Assembly: GCA_036555745.1 (NCBI GenBank)
Contig: DATBKV010000121.1
Span: 1 to 64,000, forward strand
Source of the DNA: VAZQ01 sp036555745
GTDB taxonomy: Bacteria > Pseudomonadota > Alphaproteobacteria > Rhizobiales > Xanthobacteraceae
Reading direction: 5' to 3'
Length of the DNA stretch: 64,000 bases
The position numbers and the translations under genes were made by a program. The notes beneath the pieces are model-generated. The model had not been told where the DNA came from and searched no databases. It saw only the letters and a list, made by a program, of their open reading frames with translations. This document shows, in pieces, positions 1-7,608 of the stretch. The first letter of the stretch is position 1; each line of letters starts with the position of its first letter.

Positions 1-1221
1 TGCCACGACCTCGACCGCATCGTCAGCTCCACCCACGACGCCCACGAGTTCGTGCAGGTGTTCGAGCGCATGACCGGCTACTATCCCGGCAGCACGCCGC
101 AGCATCCGCAGCGGCTTGTCGGCACGGCGCGCCGCAACCTCGGCCAGGCCGCGGGCGTGAAGGCGATGGCGGACTACCTTGCAGCCGTCAATCTCAGCAA
201 GGACGAAAGCTGGGGCTATCCGCTCAAGACCTTGCCGCGCCCGCGCGGGCGGGCGACCCGGGTGATCATCACCGAATACGAGCTGCCGCGGAAGCAGATT
301 CAGCCGCACGACGCGATCGTTGACGCCGAGGGCATGGTCTGGTTCACGCATTTCGGCGAGCAGTTCCTCGGCAAGCTCGATCCGAGGTCCGGAGAGGTTC
401 GGCAATATCCGCTGCCGGTGCTCAAGCCGGATTACCCGGTCGGAACCCTCGATCTCGAAACCGACAAAGCCGGCAATCTCTGGATCGCCATGATGTATCA
501 GGGCGGGATCGCCAAATTCGACAAGCGGACCGAGAAATTCCAAACCTGGAAGGTGCCGGAGCAATGGCAGACCGACGCCACTCAGCAGGCCTTTCTCACG
601 CCCACCAGTTCCGACGTGGACGGCAAGGTATGGGTCAAAAATTCCGACCGGGCGCAGGTTCTGCGGCTCGATCCCGCCACCGGCGAGTGGGAGAATCTGG
701 GTTCATTCAAGGATCCGAGCACCAACCGCACCATCACCTCGTACGGCATTCCGTCCGACCACGACAATAACCTTTATCTTCTCGACTTCTCGTCCTCGAA
801 TATCGGCAAGCTTGACGCGAGAACCGGCAAGTTGACGATCTATCGCTCTTCCATCCCGAACTCGCGTCCGCGTCGCGGCCGGGTCGACGAGCACAATCGC
901 CTCTGGTTTGCGGAATACGGCGGCAACGCCATCGGCATGCTCGATCCGAACACCGAGAAAATTCAGGAATGGATGCTGCCGACGCCGTGGTCGCAGCCCT
1001 ACGACGTGGTCACCGACAAGAACGGCGAGGCCTGGACCGGCTCGATGCTGAGCGACCGGGTGTCGCGCCTCGACCCCAGGAGCGGCGAATTCGTCGAATA
1101 CCTGCTGCCGCGGACCACCAATATCCGCCGCGTGTACGTGGACAACTCGACGAGCCCCGTCACCTTCTGGGCCGGCAACAATCACGGCGCCTCGATCGTG
1201 AAGGTCGAGCCGTTCGATTGA
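1..1221 (+). CDS. Cytochrome c / streptogramin-lyase-like beta-propeller protein (5' end cut off)
   Basis: The reading frame is open to the first base, so the start lies upstream; 406 codons are visible. The first two residues are Cys-His, which would fit the end of a CxxCH haem c motif, so an N-terminal periplasmic cytochrome c domain is likely but not proven here. The rest is a repeat protein of the virginiamycin B lyase (Vgb) type: recurring blades with motifs such as GKLDPRSGE, GKLDARTGK, GMLDPNTEK and SRLDPRSGE at roughly 45-residue spacing, and W-F or W-T strands. Family members are seven-bladed propellers, and many alphaproteobacterial versions are fused to a haem domain and annotated only by fold. 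Antibiotic lyase activity should not be assumed. It converges with the BKACE gene 71 bases downstream. Confidence 0.75.
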   Translation, partial: CHDLDRIVSSTHDAHEFVQVFERMTGYYPGSTPQHPQRLVGTARRNLGQAAGVKAMADYLAAVNLSKDESWGYPLKTLPRPRGRATRVIITEYELPRKQIQPHDAIVDAEGMVWFTHFGEQFLGKLDPRSGEVRQYPLPVLKPDYPVGTLDLETDKAGNLWIAMMYQGGIAKFDKRTEKFQTWKVPEQWQTDATQQAFLTPTSSDVDGKVWVKNSDRAQVLRLDPATGEWENLGSFKDPSTNRTITSYGIPSDHDNNLYLLDFSSSNIGKLDARTGKLTIYRSSIPNSRPRRGRVDEHNRLWFAEYGGNAIGMLDPNTEKIQEWMLPTPWSQPYDVVTDKNGEAWTGSMLSDRVSRLDPRSGEFVEYLLPRTTNIRRVYVDNSTSPVTFWAGNNHGASIVKVEPFD

Positions 1222-1292
1222 TCGCGGCAAGCGCCTGGTGCGCGGCCCTGCCTAAACCACGATCGGGGACCGCACACGGCACGCCGTGGCTG

Positions 1293-2180
1293 TCATTGCA
1301 TGGCGGCCTGCAGCCCGAGCATCGCGCGCGCATCGGCGGGCGTGGCGACCACGTCGCCCAGAATCTCGACGATCCTGGCCGCCTTCTCCACCAAGGCGGC
1401 GTTGCTGGGCGCGAGCTTGCCCTTTTCCAGGTACAGGTTGTCCTCCAGGCCGACGCGCGGATGCCCGCCGAGCAGCACCGCCTGGGCCACCATCGGGAAC
1501 TGGTGGAGCGAAATGCCGAACGCGAACCACGGCGATTCCGGAGGCAAGAGGCTTCGCATATAGCCCATGGCCTCAGGGGTGGCGGGCTGCGCCCACGCGA
1601 TGCCGAGGCAGATCTGGAACATGCCGGGCGGCTTGACGTGGCCGGTCTCGATCAGCCGCTTGGCGAGCAGGAGATGACCCGTCTCGAACACCTCCAACTC
1701 CGGCAGCACGCCGGCATCGCGGATCGCGAGTGCCATCGCCTCGAGATGCGGCGGCGTGTTCACGAAGACGTGCGGGCCCATGTTCATGCTGCCCATATCG
1801 AGACTGCAGATGTCGGGCTTGAGCGCGACCACGTGGCGCACGCGTTCGGCTGGAGGCTTGATGGTGGTGCCCGGTCCGGGTTTTTGCGGATCCTCATTGC
1901 CCGGCACGAAGCGCGCGCCCGGACCGGTGGTGAGATTGATGAGGACGTCGCTGCCGCTGTCCCGGATGCGGTCCACCACCTCCGCATAGAGGGACAGTTC
2001 CATGCTCGGCCGCGTGGTCTTGGGATCGCGGACGTGGATGTGGACGATGGCTGCCCCGGCTTTGGCTGCATCGATCGCGGAGCGCGCGATCTGCTCGGGT
2101 GTCACGGGCACTGCCGGATTACGCCCCGGAGTGTCGGCCGAGCCGGTGACTGCGCACGAGATCATGACCTTGCGTTGCAT
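1293..2180 (-). CDS. BKACE family beta-keto acid cleavage enzyme (DUF849)
   Basis: A 295-residue TIM-barrel protein of the family typified by 3-keto-5-aminohexanoate cleavage enzyme (Kce). The family condenses a beta-keto acid with acetyl-CoA to give acetoacetate and a new CoA ester, using a divalent metal. The N-terminal strand MISCAVTGS, the metal-binding HIHVRD motif (His47, His49) and the GPGARF and SLDMGSMN segments are all typical, and the length is normal. The ATG at 2180 has a GGAGCAGG-like ribosome site just upstream. The exact keto acid cannot be read from sequence, because the family is functionally diverse. It is divergent from nuoA and appears to be a single gene, with no neighbouring lysine-fermentation or carnitine genes that would identify the substrate. 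Confidence 0.9.
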   Translation of the reverse strand: MQRKVMISCAVTGSADTPGRNPAVPVTPEQIARSAIDAAKAGAAIVHIHVRDPKTTRPSMELSLYAEVVDRIRDSGSDVLINLTTGPGARFVPGNEDPQKPGPGTTIKPPAERVRHVVALKPDICSLDMGSMNMGPHVFVNTPPHLEAMALAIRDAGVLPELEVFETGHLLLAKRLIETGHVKPPGMFQICLGIAWAQPATPEAMGYMRSLLPPESPWFAFGISLHQFPMVAQAVLLGGHPRVGLEDNLYLEKGKLAPSNAALVEKAARIVEILGDVVATPADARAMLGLQAAMQ

Positions 2181-2316
2181 GCCGCCTGCTCCGGGTTCCC
2201 GCCCAACCAGCGGGGCAAACTCTATGCGAGGCTAGCGCGCAAACCGAGTCCGAACGCGGCGCGCAGGCGCCCGCTCTGATCGCGCGTGGGCGCAACGGCG
2301 CTCCAGCGGAGCCCGG

Positions 2317-2345
2317 CTTGCCTCCCATTGTGCACTGCGCTAAGG
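2317..2345 (+). promoter_or_regulatory. Candidate promoter of the nuo operon
   Basis: CTTGCC at 2317-2322 and CTAAGG at 2340-2345 are separated by 17 bases. This partly matches the alphaproteobacterial housekeeping pattern CTTGAC-N17-CTATAT. A perfect 12-base palindrome, GCTCCCGGGAGC (2345-2356), sits at the expected start of transcription and could be an operator or chance. The leader to nuoA would be about 125 bases. Nothing else was recognised in the 298-base gap between the BKACE gene and nuoA. Confidence 0.35.
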
Positions 2346-2478
2346 CTCCCGGGAGCACGTCCTTGGAACGAATCCGATCTGTGACGAGGGCGATTTCGCG
2401 AGCGCCGACGGCAGCTTGGCAGCATGGCCGAGGACCGGGTTGTTCCGTGCGAGCCGGCGCAGCAGGTTGAGGTCGCCG

Positions 2479-2844
2479 ATGAACGAGCTATTGCTGGACT
2501 ATCTCCCGCTCGTGATCTTCATCGCGGTGGCGCTCGGCATCGGCCTTGTCATCCTGCTGGTGCCGTTCCTGGTGGCCTACAAGGCCCCCGATCCGGAGAA
2601 GCTCTCCGCCTACGAGTGCGGGTTTAACGCCTTCGACGATGCGCGCATGAAGTTCGACGTGCGCTTCTACCTCGTCGCCATCCTGTTCATCATCTTCGAC
2701 CTGGAAATGAGCTTCTTGTTTCCGTGGGCGATCGCGCTCGGCGATCTCGGCCTCTACGGCTATTGGTCGATGATGGTGTTCCTTGGCGTTCTCACGATCG
2801 GCTTCATATATGAGTGGCGGAAAGGAGCGCTTGAATGGGATTAG
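2479..2844 (+). CDS. nuoA: NADH-quinone oxidoreductase subunit A
   Basis: A small membrane subunit of respiratory complex I (121 residues) in the cytoplasmic membrane, part of the proton-pumping arm near the quinone site. It has three hydrophobic spans (about residues 9-31, 65-88 and 92-112). The conserved loop reads KLSAYECGFNAFDDAR; its Cys lies in the loop that reports the active or deactive state in mitochondrial ND3. The ATG at 2479 gives the normal family start; an upstream in-frame ATG at 2416 would add an Arg-rich tail not expected of NuoA. It is the first gene of the nuo operon, and its 3' end overlaps nuoB by 10 bases. Confidence 0.97.
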   Translation: MNELLLDYLPLVIFIAVALGIGLVILLVPFLVAYKAPDPEKLSAYECGFNAFDDARMKFDVRFYLVAILFIIFDLEMSFLFPWAIALGDLGLYGYWSMMVFLGVLTIGFIYEWRKGALEWD

Positions 2845-3413
2845 AGCGCGCTACCGTCCTCGGGCCGCGGGCCAAGGGCATCATCGATCCGGGCACGGGT
2901 GCCAAGCCTGCCGGGGCGGAGGACAGCTTTTTTGTCAATCTGAACGAGCGGCTCGCCGACAAGGGCTTTCTGGTGACCGCCAGCGACGACCTCATCACCT
3001 GGGCGCGCACCGGCTCGCTGATGTGGATGACCTTCGGGTTGGCCTGCTGCGCGATCGAGATGATGCAGATGTCGATGCCGCGCTACGACGCGGAGCGCTT
3101 CGGGTTCGCGCCGCGCGCGTCGCCGCGCCAGTCCGACGTGATGATCGTGGCCGGCACGCTGACCAACAAGATGGCGCCGGCCCTGCGCAAGGTCTACGAC
3201 CAGATGCCCGAGCCGCGCTACGTCATTTCCATGGGATCGTGCGCCAACGGCGGCGGCTATTACCATTACTCCTATTCGGTGGTGCGCGGATGCGACCGCA
3301 TCGTGCCGGTCGACATCTATGTGCCGGGCTGCCCGCCCACCGCCGAGGCACTGCTCTACGGCGTGTTATTGCTGCAGAAGAAGATCCGCCGTACCGGAAC
3401 GATCGAGCGGTGA
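2835..3413 (+). CDS. nuoB: NADH-quinone oxidoreductase subunit B
   Basis: The 192-residue peripheral-arm subunit that carries iron-sulfur cluster N2, the last electron carrier before ubiquinone. The four cluster ligands are visible: the tandem Cys71-Cys72 in GLACCAIE, Cys136 in GSCANGG and Cys166 in PGCPP. The N-terminal 35 residues are variable, as usual in rhizobia. The ATG lies inside the end of nuoA, a strong sign of translational coupling. NuoB and NuoD together form the quinone pocket. Confidence 0.98.
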   Translation: MGLERATVLGPRAKGIIDPGTGAKPAGAEDSFFVNLNERLADKGFLVTASDDLITWARTGSLMWMTFGLACCAIEMMQMSMPRYDAERFGFAPRASPRQSDVMIVAGTLTNKMAPALRKVYDQMPEPRYVISMGSCANGGGYYHYSYSVVRGCDRIVPVDIYVPGCPPTAEALLYGVLLLQKKIRRTGTIER

Positions 3414-3426
3414 TGGATTCCGCCTC

Positions 3427-4056
3427 ATGGACGAAACCCTCGACAAATTCGGCGAGACCATCGCCAGCGCCTTGCCGGGCTCGGTTACGGGCCACCGCGT
3501 CGCGCATGGTGAATTGACGATCGGCGCCAGCGCCCGCGACATCGTGAAGGTCGTTCGCTTTCTGCGCGACGACAATCGCTGTCAGTTCTGGAGCTTGATC
3601 GACATCACCGCGGTGGATTGGCCCGGGCGCGAGCGACGCTTCGACATCGTGTATCACTTGCTCTCGCCCAAGCAGAACCTGCGCGTGCGCGTGAAGATCG
3701 AAACCGACGAGACCACGCCGGTGCCCTCCATCATCGACGTGTTTCCGGGCGCCAACTGGTTCGAGCGTGAGACCTACGATCTTTACGGGGTCATCTTCAC
3801 CGGCCACCCCGACATGCGCCGTCTGCTCACCGATTACGGATTCGAAGGCCATCCCCTGCGCAAGGACTTCCCGCTCACCGGCTTCGTCGAGGTGCGCTAC
3901 GACGACCAGCAAAAGCGCGTCGTGTACGAGCCGGTGCGACTCACGCAGGAGTTTCGCAATTTCGATTTCCTGTCTCCCTGGGAAGGACCCGGCTATGACC
4001 TCCCCGGCGACGAGAAGGCGAACGATGCAAAGCCGCCGGACGGGAAGGGTGCTTGA
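3427..4056 (+). CDS. nuoC: NADH-quinone oxidoreductase subunit C
   Basis: A 209-residue 30-kDa-type subunit of the complex I peripheral arm. It holds no cofactor and scaffolds NuoB and NuoD. The family signature ERETYDLYGVIF followed by HPDMRRLL and GHPLRKDFPL is present at about residues 115-160. The ATG at 3427 starts 13 bases after nuoB and gives the usual N-terminus (MDETLDKF); the frame runs further upstream but only antisense-like, Arg/Cys-rich residues are added. The acidic C-terminal tail is normal. NuoC and NuoD are separate genes here, not fused as in Escherichia coli. Confidence 0.97.
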   Translation: MDETLDKFGETIASALPGSVTGHRVAHGELTIGASARDIVKVVRFLRDDNRCQFWSLIDITAVDWPGRERRFDIVYHLLSPKQNLRVRVKIETDETTPVPSIIDVFPGANWFERETYDLYGVIFTGHPDMRRLLTDYGFEGHPLRKDFPLTGFVEVRYDDQQKRVVYEPVRLTQEFRNFDFLSPWEGPGYDLPGDEKANDAKPPDGKGA

Positions 4057-4057
4057 G

Positions 4058-4189
4058 GTGAAAAAGACGCTCGTGCTCGACCGCGCCGGCGGTATCGGCG
4101 CGCGCGGTCAACGGCGTTACGTCCTGGCCCGGGAAAAGTTCGACCCGCGCGCCGCGGCGAAGACGACACACGTGACCATCAGCAGGTAG
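4058..4189 (+). CDS. Small basic ORF between nuoC and nuoD (43 aa)
   Basis: A GTG-started frame fills almost exactly the gap between nuoC (stop 4056) and nuoD (start 4192). It codes for a 43-residue basic protein (VKKTLVLDRAGG... to ...HVTISR) with no membrane span and no motif I recognise. In its favour: the fit, with 1 and 2 bases of spacing, in an operon where genes are tightly packed. Against it: the GTG start, a poor ribosome site (only GAGG immediately before) and the ease with which high-GC DNA stays open. It may be a real small complex I-associated protein or simply spacer. Confidence 0.35.
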   Translation: MKKTLVLDRAGGIGARGQRRYVLAREKFDPRAAAKTTHVTISR

Positions 4190-4191
4190 CG

Positions 4192-5382
4192 ATGGCTGAA
4201 AGCGATTTGCGCAATTTCACCATCAATTTCGGGCCGCAGCACCCGGCCGCGCACGGCGTGCTGCGTCTGGTGCTCGAGCTCGATGGCGAGGTGGTCGAAC
4301 GCATCGATCCCCATATCGGGCTCCTGCACCGCGGCACGGAGAAGCTGATCGAGCACAAGACTTATCTGCAGGCGATCCCCTATTTCGACCGGCTCGATTA
4401 TGTCGCGCCGATGAACCAAGAGCACGCCTTTTGCCTCGCCGCGGAGAGACTGATGGGTCTCGCGGTGCCCAGGCGTGCACAGTTCATCCGGGTACTCTAC
4501 TGCGAGATCGGCCGCCTGTTGTCGCATCTGCTCAATGTGACGACGCAGGCAATGGATGTCGGCGCGCTCACGCCACCATTGTGGGGCTTCGAAGAGCGCG
4601 AGAAGCTCATGGGCTTCTACGAGCGCGCCTCCGGCAGTCGCCTGCATGCCGCCTATTTCCGCGTCGGCGGCGTGCACAAGGATCTGCCTCCCAAGCTGAT
4701 CGATGACATCTCGGCATTTTGCGATCCGTTCCTCAAGGTCTGCGATGATCTCGAGGAACTCCTCACCGACAACCGCATCTTCAAGCAGCGCAATGTCGAT
4801 ATCGGCGTGGTCTCGCTGGCCGATGCCTGGGCCTGGGGGTTTTCCGGCGTGATGGTGCGTGGATCAGGCGCGGCTTGGGATCTGCGCAAGGCGCAGCCCT
4901 ATGAGTGCTATTCCGAGCTCGATTTCGACATTCCCATCGGCAGGAACGGCGACAACTATGATCGCTACTGCATCCGCATGGAGGAGATGCGTCAGTCGAT
5001 CAGGCTGATGAAGCAATGCGTGGAGAAGCTGCGCTCGCCGGAAGGGCAGGGGCCGATCGCCGTCGATGACCACAAGATCGTGCCGCCGCGACGCGCCGAG
5101 ATGAAGCGCTCGATGGAGGCGCTGATCCATCATTTCAAACTGTATACCGAGGGCTTCCACGTTCCCGCCGGGGAAGTCTACGCCGCAGTCGAAGCGCCCA
5201 AGGGGGAGTTCGGCGTCTATCTCACCGCCGACGGCGGCAACAAACCTTACAAGTGCAAGATCCGCGCGCCCGGATTCGCGCACCTCCAGGCCATGGATTT
5301 CCTCTGCAAGGGCTACATGCTCGCGGACATATCGGCGATCCTCGGCTCGCTCGACATCGTGTTCGGGGAGGTCGATCGCTGA
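4192..5382 (+). CDS. nuoD: NADH-quinone oxidoreductase subunit D
   Basis: A 396-residue 49-kDa-type subunit that forms most of the ubiquinone-binding cavity with NuoB. It is homologous to the large subunit of NiFe hydrogenases but lacks the nickel ligands. The conserved opening FTINFGPQHPAAHGVLRL (about residues 8-25) and the PHIGLLHRGTEKL segment are present; the former holds the quinone-pocket His. The C-terminus reads FGEVDR, as usual. Its TGA overlaps the ATG of nuoE. Confidence 0.98.
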   Translation: MAESDLRNFTINFGPQHPAAHGVLRLVLELDGEVVERIDPHIGLLHRGTEKLIEHKTYLQAIPYFDRLDYVAPMNQEHAFCLAAERLMGLAVPRRAQFIRVLYCEIGRLLSHLLNVTTQAMDVGALTPPLWGFEEREKLMGFYERASGSRLHAAYFRVGGVHKDLPPKLIDDISAFCDPFLKVCDDLEELLTDNRIFKQRNVDIGVVSLADAWAWGFSGVMVRGSGAAWDLRKAQPYECYSELDFDIPIGRNGDNYDRYCIRMEEMRQSIRLMKQCVEKLRSPEGQGPIAVDDHKIVPPRRAEMKRSMEALIHHFKLYTEGFHVPAGEVYAAVEAPKGEFGVYLTADGGNKPYKCKIRAPGFAHLQAMDFLCKGYMLADISAILGSLDIVFGEVDR

Positions 5383-6131
5383 TGGCCGTTCGCCGCCTCG
5401 CCGATGCTGCGCTTCAGCCCAAGAGCTTCGCCTTCACGGCGGAAAATCTCGATTGGGCCAAGCGCCAGATCGCGAAATACCCGGAAGGGCGGCAGATGTC
5501 CGCGGTCCTGCCGATCTTGTGGAGAGCGCAGGAGCAGGCCGGCGGCTGGCTGCCGCAGAAGGCGATCGAGCACGTCGCCGATCTGCTCGGAATGCCGAAC
5601 ATACGCGCGCTCGAAATCGCGACCTTCTACACCATGTTCAATCTGGCACCGGTCGGGCAATTCCACGTTCAGCTCTGCGGCACTACGCCCTGCGTGTTGC
5701 GCGGCGCCGACAAGCTGATCAAGCACTGTCACGAGCGCATCGGCGAGCCGCTGCACGTCACCGCCGACGGCAAGTTGTCGTGGATCGAGGTCGAGTGCCT
5801 GGGCGCCTGCGTGAACGCACCGGTGGCCCAGATCAATTTTGACTATTACGAAGATCTCAGCTTGGAACGGTTCGGCCAAATTCTCGACAACCTCGCCGCC
5901 GGCAAGGCGGTCACGCCGGGACCGCAGGTGGCGCGCAAATTTTCCGCGCCCGAAGGCGGTCCGACCACGCTCACTGACCCTCAGCTCTATGAGCGCGGCA
6001 ACGGCGGGGACAAGCGGGAGCCGGCGCTTGCCGACGCTGACGCAAAGAAGCCTGGTGCGGCGGCCAATGTACACGAGGCGGCAGCACCAGAACCTCCGGT
6101 CGCCGATTCATCCGCCAGCAGGCAATCGTGA
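5382..6131 (+). CDS. nuoE: NADH-quinone oxidoreductase subunit E
   Basis: A 249-residue 24-kDa-type subunit with the thioredoxin-like fold that binds the 2Fe-2S cluster N1a in the NADH-oxidising module. The Cys ligands are in QLCGTTPCVL (near residues 98 and 103) and ECLGACVNAP (near 139 and 143). The ATG at 5382 overlaps the nuoD stop. The protein ends in a roughly 80-residue Ala/Pro-rich, charged tail absent from the Escherichia coli protein; C-terminal extensions of this kind occur in rhizobial NuoE. Its function is not known to me. Confidence 0.96.
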   Translation: MAVRRLADAALQPKSFAFTAENLDWAKRQIAKYPEGRQMSAVLPILWRAQEQAGGWLPQKAIEHVADLLGMPNIRALEIATFYTMFNLAPVGQFHVQLCGTTPCVLRGADKLIKHCHERIGEPLHVTADGKLSWIEVECLGACVNAPVAQINFDYYEDLSLERFGQILDNLAAGKAVTPGPQVARKFSAPEGGPTTLTDPQLYERGNGGDKREPALADADAKKPGAAANVHEAAAPEPPVADSSASRQS

Positions 6132-7432
6132 TGCTCGAGGACAAGGATCGCATCTTCACCAACCTGTACGGCCTGCACGACTGGGGCCTCGAAGGAGCGA
6201 GCGCGCGCGGCGCCTGGGACGGAACCAGGGCGATCCTGGAAAAGGGCCGCGACTGGATCATCAACGAGGTCAAGGCCTCCGGTCTGCGTGGCCGCGGCGG
6301 CGCCGGCTTTCCGACCGGCTTGAAATGGTCGTTCATGCCCAAGCAGACCGACGGGCGGCCGCATTACCTCGTGGTCAACGCCGACGAATCCGAGCCCGGC
6401 ACCTGCAAGGACCGCGAGATCATGCGGCACGACCCGCATCTCCTGCTCGAGGGCTGCCTGTTCGCCAGCTTCGCCATGGGCGCCAATACTTGCTACATCT
6501 ACGTGCGCGGCGAATTCATTCGGGAACGCGAGCGGCTCGAGGCGGCGGTGGAGCAGGCCTACGCGGCCGGTCTCATCGGCAAGCACAACGTCCACGACTT
6601 TCCGTTCGACGTGATCATCCACCACGGCGCCGGCGCCTATATCTGCGGCGAGGAGACCGCGCTGCTGGAAAGCCTCGAAGGCAAGAAGGGTGAGCCGCGG
6701 CTGAAGCCGCCGTTCCCGGCCAATGTCGGCCTCTACGGCTGCCCGACCACCGTCAACAACGTGGAATCGATCGCGGTCGTGCCCGATATCTTGCGGCGCG
6801 GCGCCGCCTGGTTCGCCAGCATCGGCCGGCCGAACAATACCGGTACCAAGCTGTTCTGCCTTTCCGGCCACGTGCAGAGGCCCTGCACCGTCGAGGACGC
6901 GATGAGCGTTCCGCTACGCGAGCTCCTGGACAAGCATGCCGGCGGCGTGCGTGGGGGCTGGGACAACCTGCTCGCGGTCATTCCCGGGGGCTCCTCGATG
7001 CCCCTCATTCCGGCGCATGAATGTGCCGATCTGCTGATGGATTTCGACGGCTGCCGCGAACACAAGTCCGCGCTAGGCACCGCGGCGGTGATCGTGATGG
7101 ACAAATCGACCGACATCATCCGTGCGATGGCCCGCATCTCGTATTTTTACAAGCACGAGAGCTGCGGCCAATGCACGCCCTGCCGCGAGGGCATGGGCTG
7201 GATGTGGCGGGTACTCACCCGCATGGCGGAAGGCCGCGCACAGAAGCGCGAGATCGACATGCTGATGGAAGTCACCACCCAGATCGAAGGCCACACCATC
7301 TGCGCCTTCGGCGACGGAGCGGCCTGGCCGGTGCAGGGGCTCATCCGTCATTTCCGCCACGAGATCGAGCGGCGCATCGACGAATATACGGCCAACCCTG
7401 ACCCGGAGCCGGTCCGGGAGGCGGCGGAATGA
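6131..7432 (+). CDS. nuoF: NADH-quinone oxidoreductase subunit F
   Basis: The 433-residue 51-kDa-type subunit that binds NADH, FMN and 4Fe-4S cluster N3 and starts electron entry into complex I. The Gly-rich GLRGRGGAGFPTG segment (near residues 50-62) and VVNADESEPGTCKDR belong to the NADH/FMN site. The cluster ligands are in ESCGQCTPCREG (near residues 345-351) and HTICAFGDGAAWP (near 391). I place the start at the ATG at 6131, which overlaps the nuoE stop; a GTG one codon earlier is also possible. Confidence 0.97.
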   Translation: MLEDKDRIFTNLYGLHDWGLEGASARGAWDGTRAILEKGRDWIINEVKASGLRGRGGAGFPTGLKWSFMPKQTDGRPHYLVVNADESEPGTCKDREIMRHDPHLLLEGCLFASFAMGANTCYIYVRGEFIRERERLEAAVEQAYAAGLIGKHNVHDFPFDVIIHHGAGAYICGEETALLESLEGKKGEPRLKPPFPANVGLYGCPTTVNNVESIAVVPDILRRGAAWFASIGRPNNTGTKLFCLSGHVQRPCTVEDAMSVPLRELLDKHAGGVRGGWDNLLAVIPGGSSMPLIPAHECADLLMDFDGCREHKSALGTAAVIVMDKSTDIIRAMARISYFYKHESCGQCTPCREGMGWMWRVLTRMAEGRAQKREIDMLMEVTTQIEGHTICAFGDGAAWPVQGLIRHFRHEIERRIDEYTANPDPEPVREAAE

Positions 7433-7472
7433 CGAGCCGGGCAGGGGTAACTTGGAAGGCGAAGAACCCGGC

Positions 7473-7607
7473 ATGACGGCGCGAACAGGATCGACGACGA
7501 TCATCTCCAACCGCTTCTGGCGGCGCCTCACATGGTTGGTAAGGCTCGATATGGCGGCAGGCTCCGTGCTCGCTGCCGGCCTGCTGCTGTGGCTGCAATG
7601 GAACTGA
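7473..7607 (+). CDS. Small single-span membrane protein between nuoF and nuoG (44 aa)
   Basis: A 44-codon ORF in the 176-base gap between nuoF and nuoG, ending 1 base before the nuoG ATG. The N-terminal half is basic (FWRRLTWLVR) and the C-terminal half is a hydrophobic span (about residues 26-42, DMAAGSVLAAGLLLWLQW), so it should sit in the membrane with its N-terminus in the cytoplasm. Another 15-codon ORF (7429-7476) starts on the nuoF stop (ATGA) and ends on this ATG (again ATGA), a chain that looks translationally coupled. An A/G-rich stretch, GGAAGGCGAAGAA, precedes the start. I do not recognise a family. It may be an assembly or accessory protein of complex I. Confidence 0.55.
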   Translation: MTARTGSTTIISNRFWRRLTWLVRLDMAAGSVLAAGLLLWLQWN

Positions 7608-7608
7608 C

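Noticed and set aside
969..2279. A 436-codon plus-strand ORF
   Set aside because: Overlaps the end of the propeller gene and runs antisense to the BKACE gene; composition is that of a shadow.
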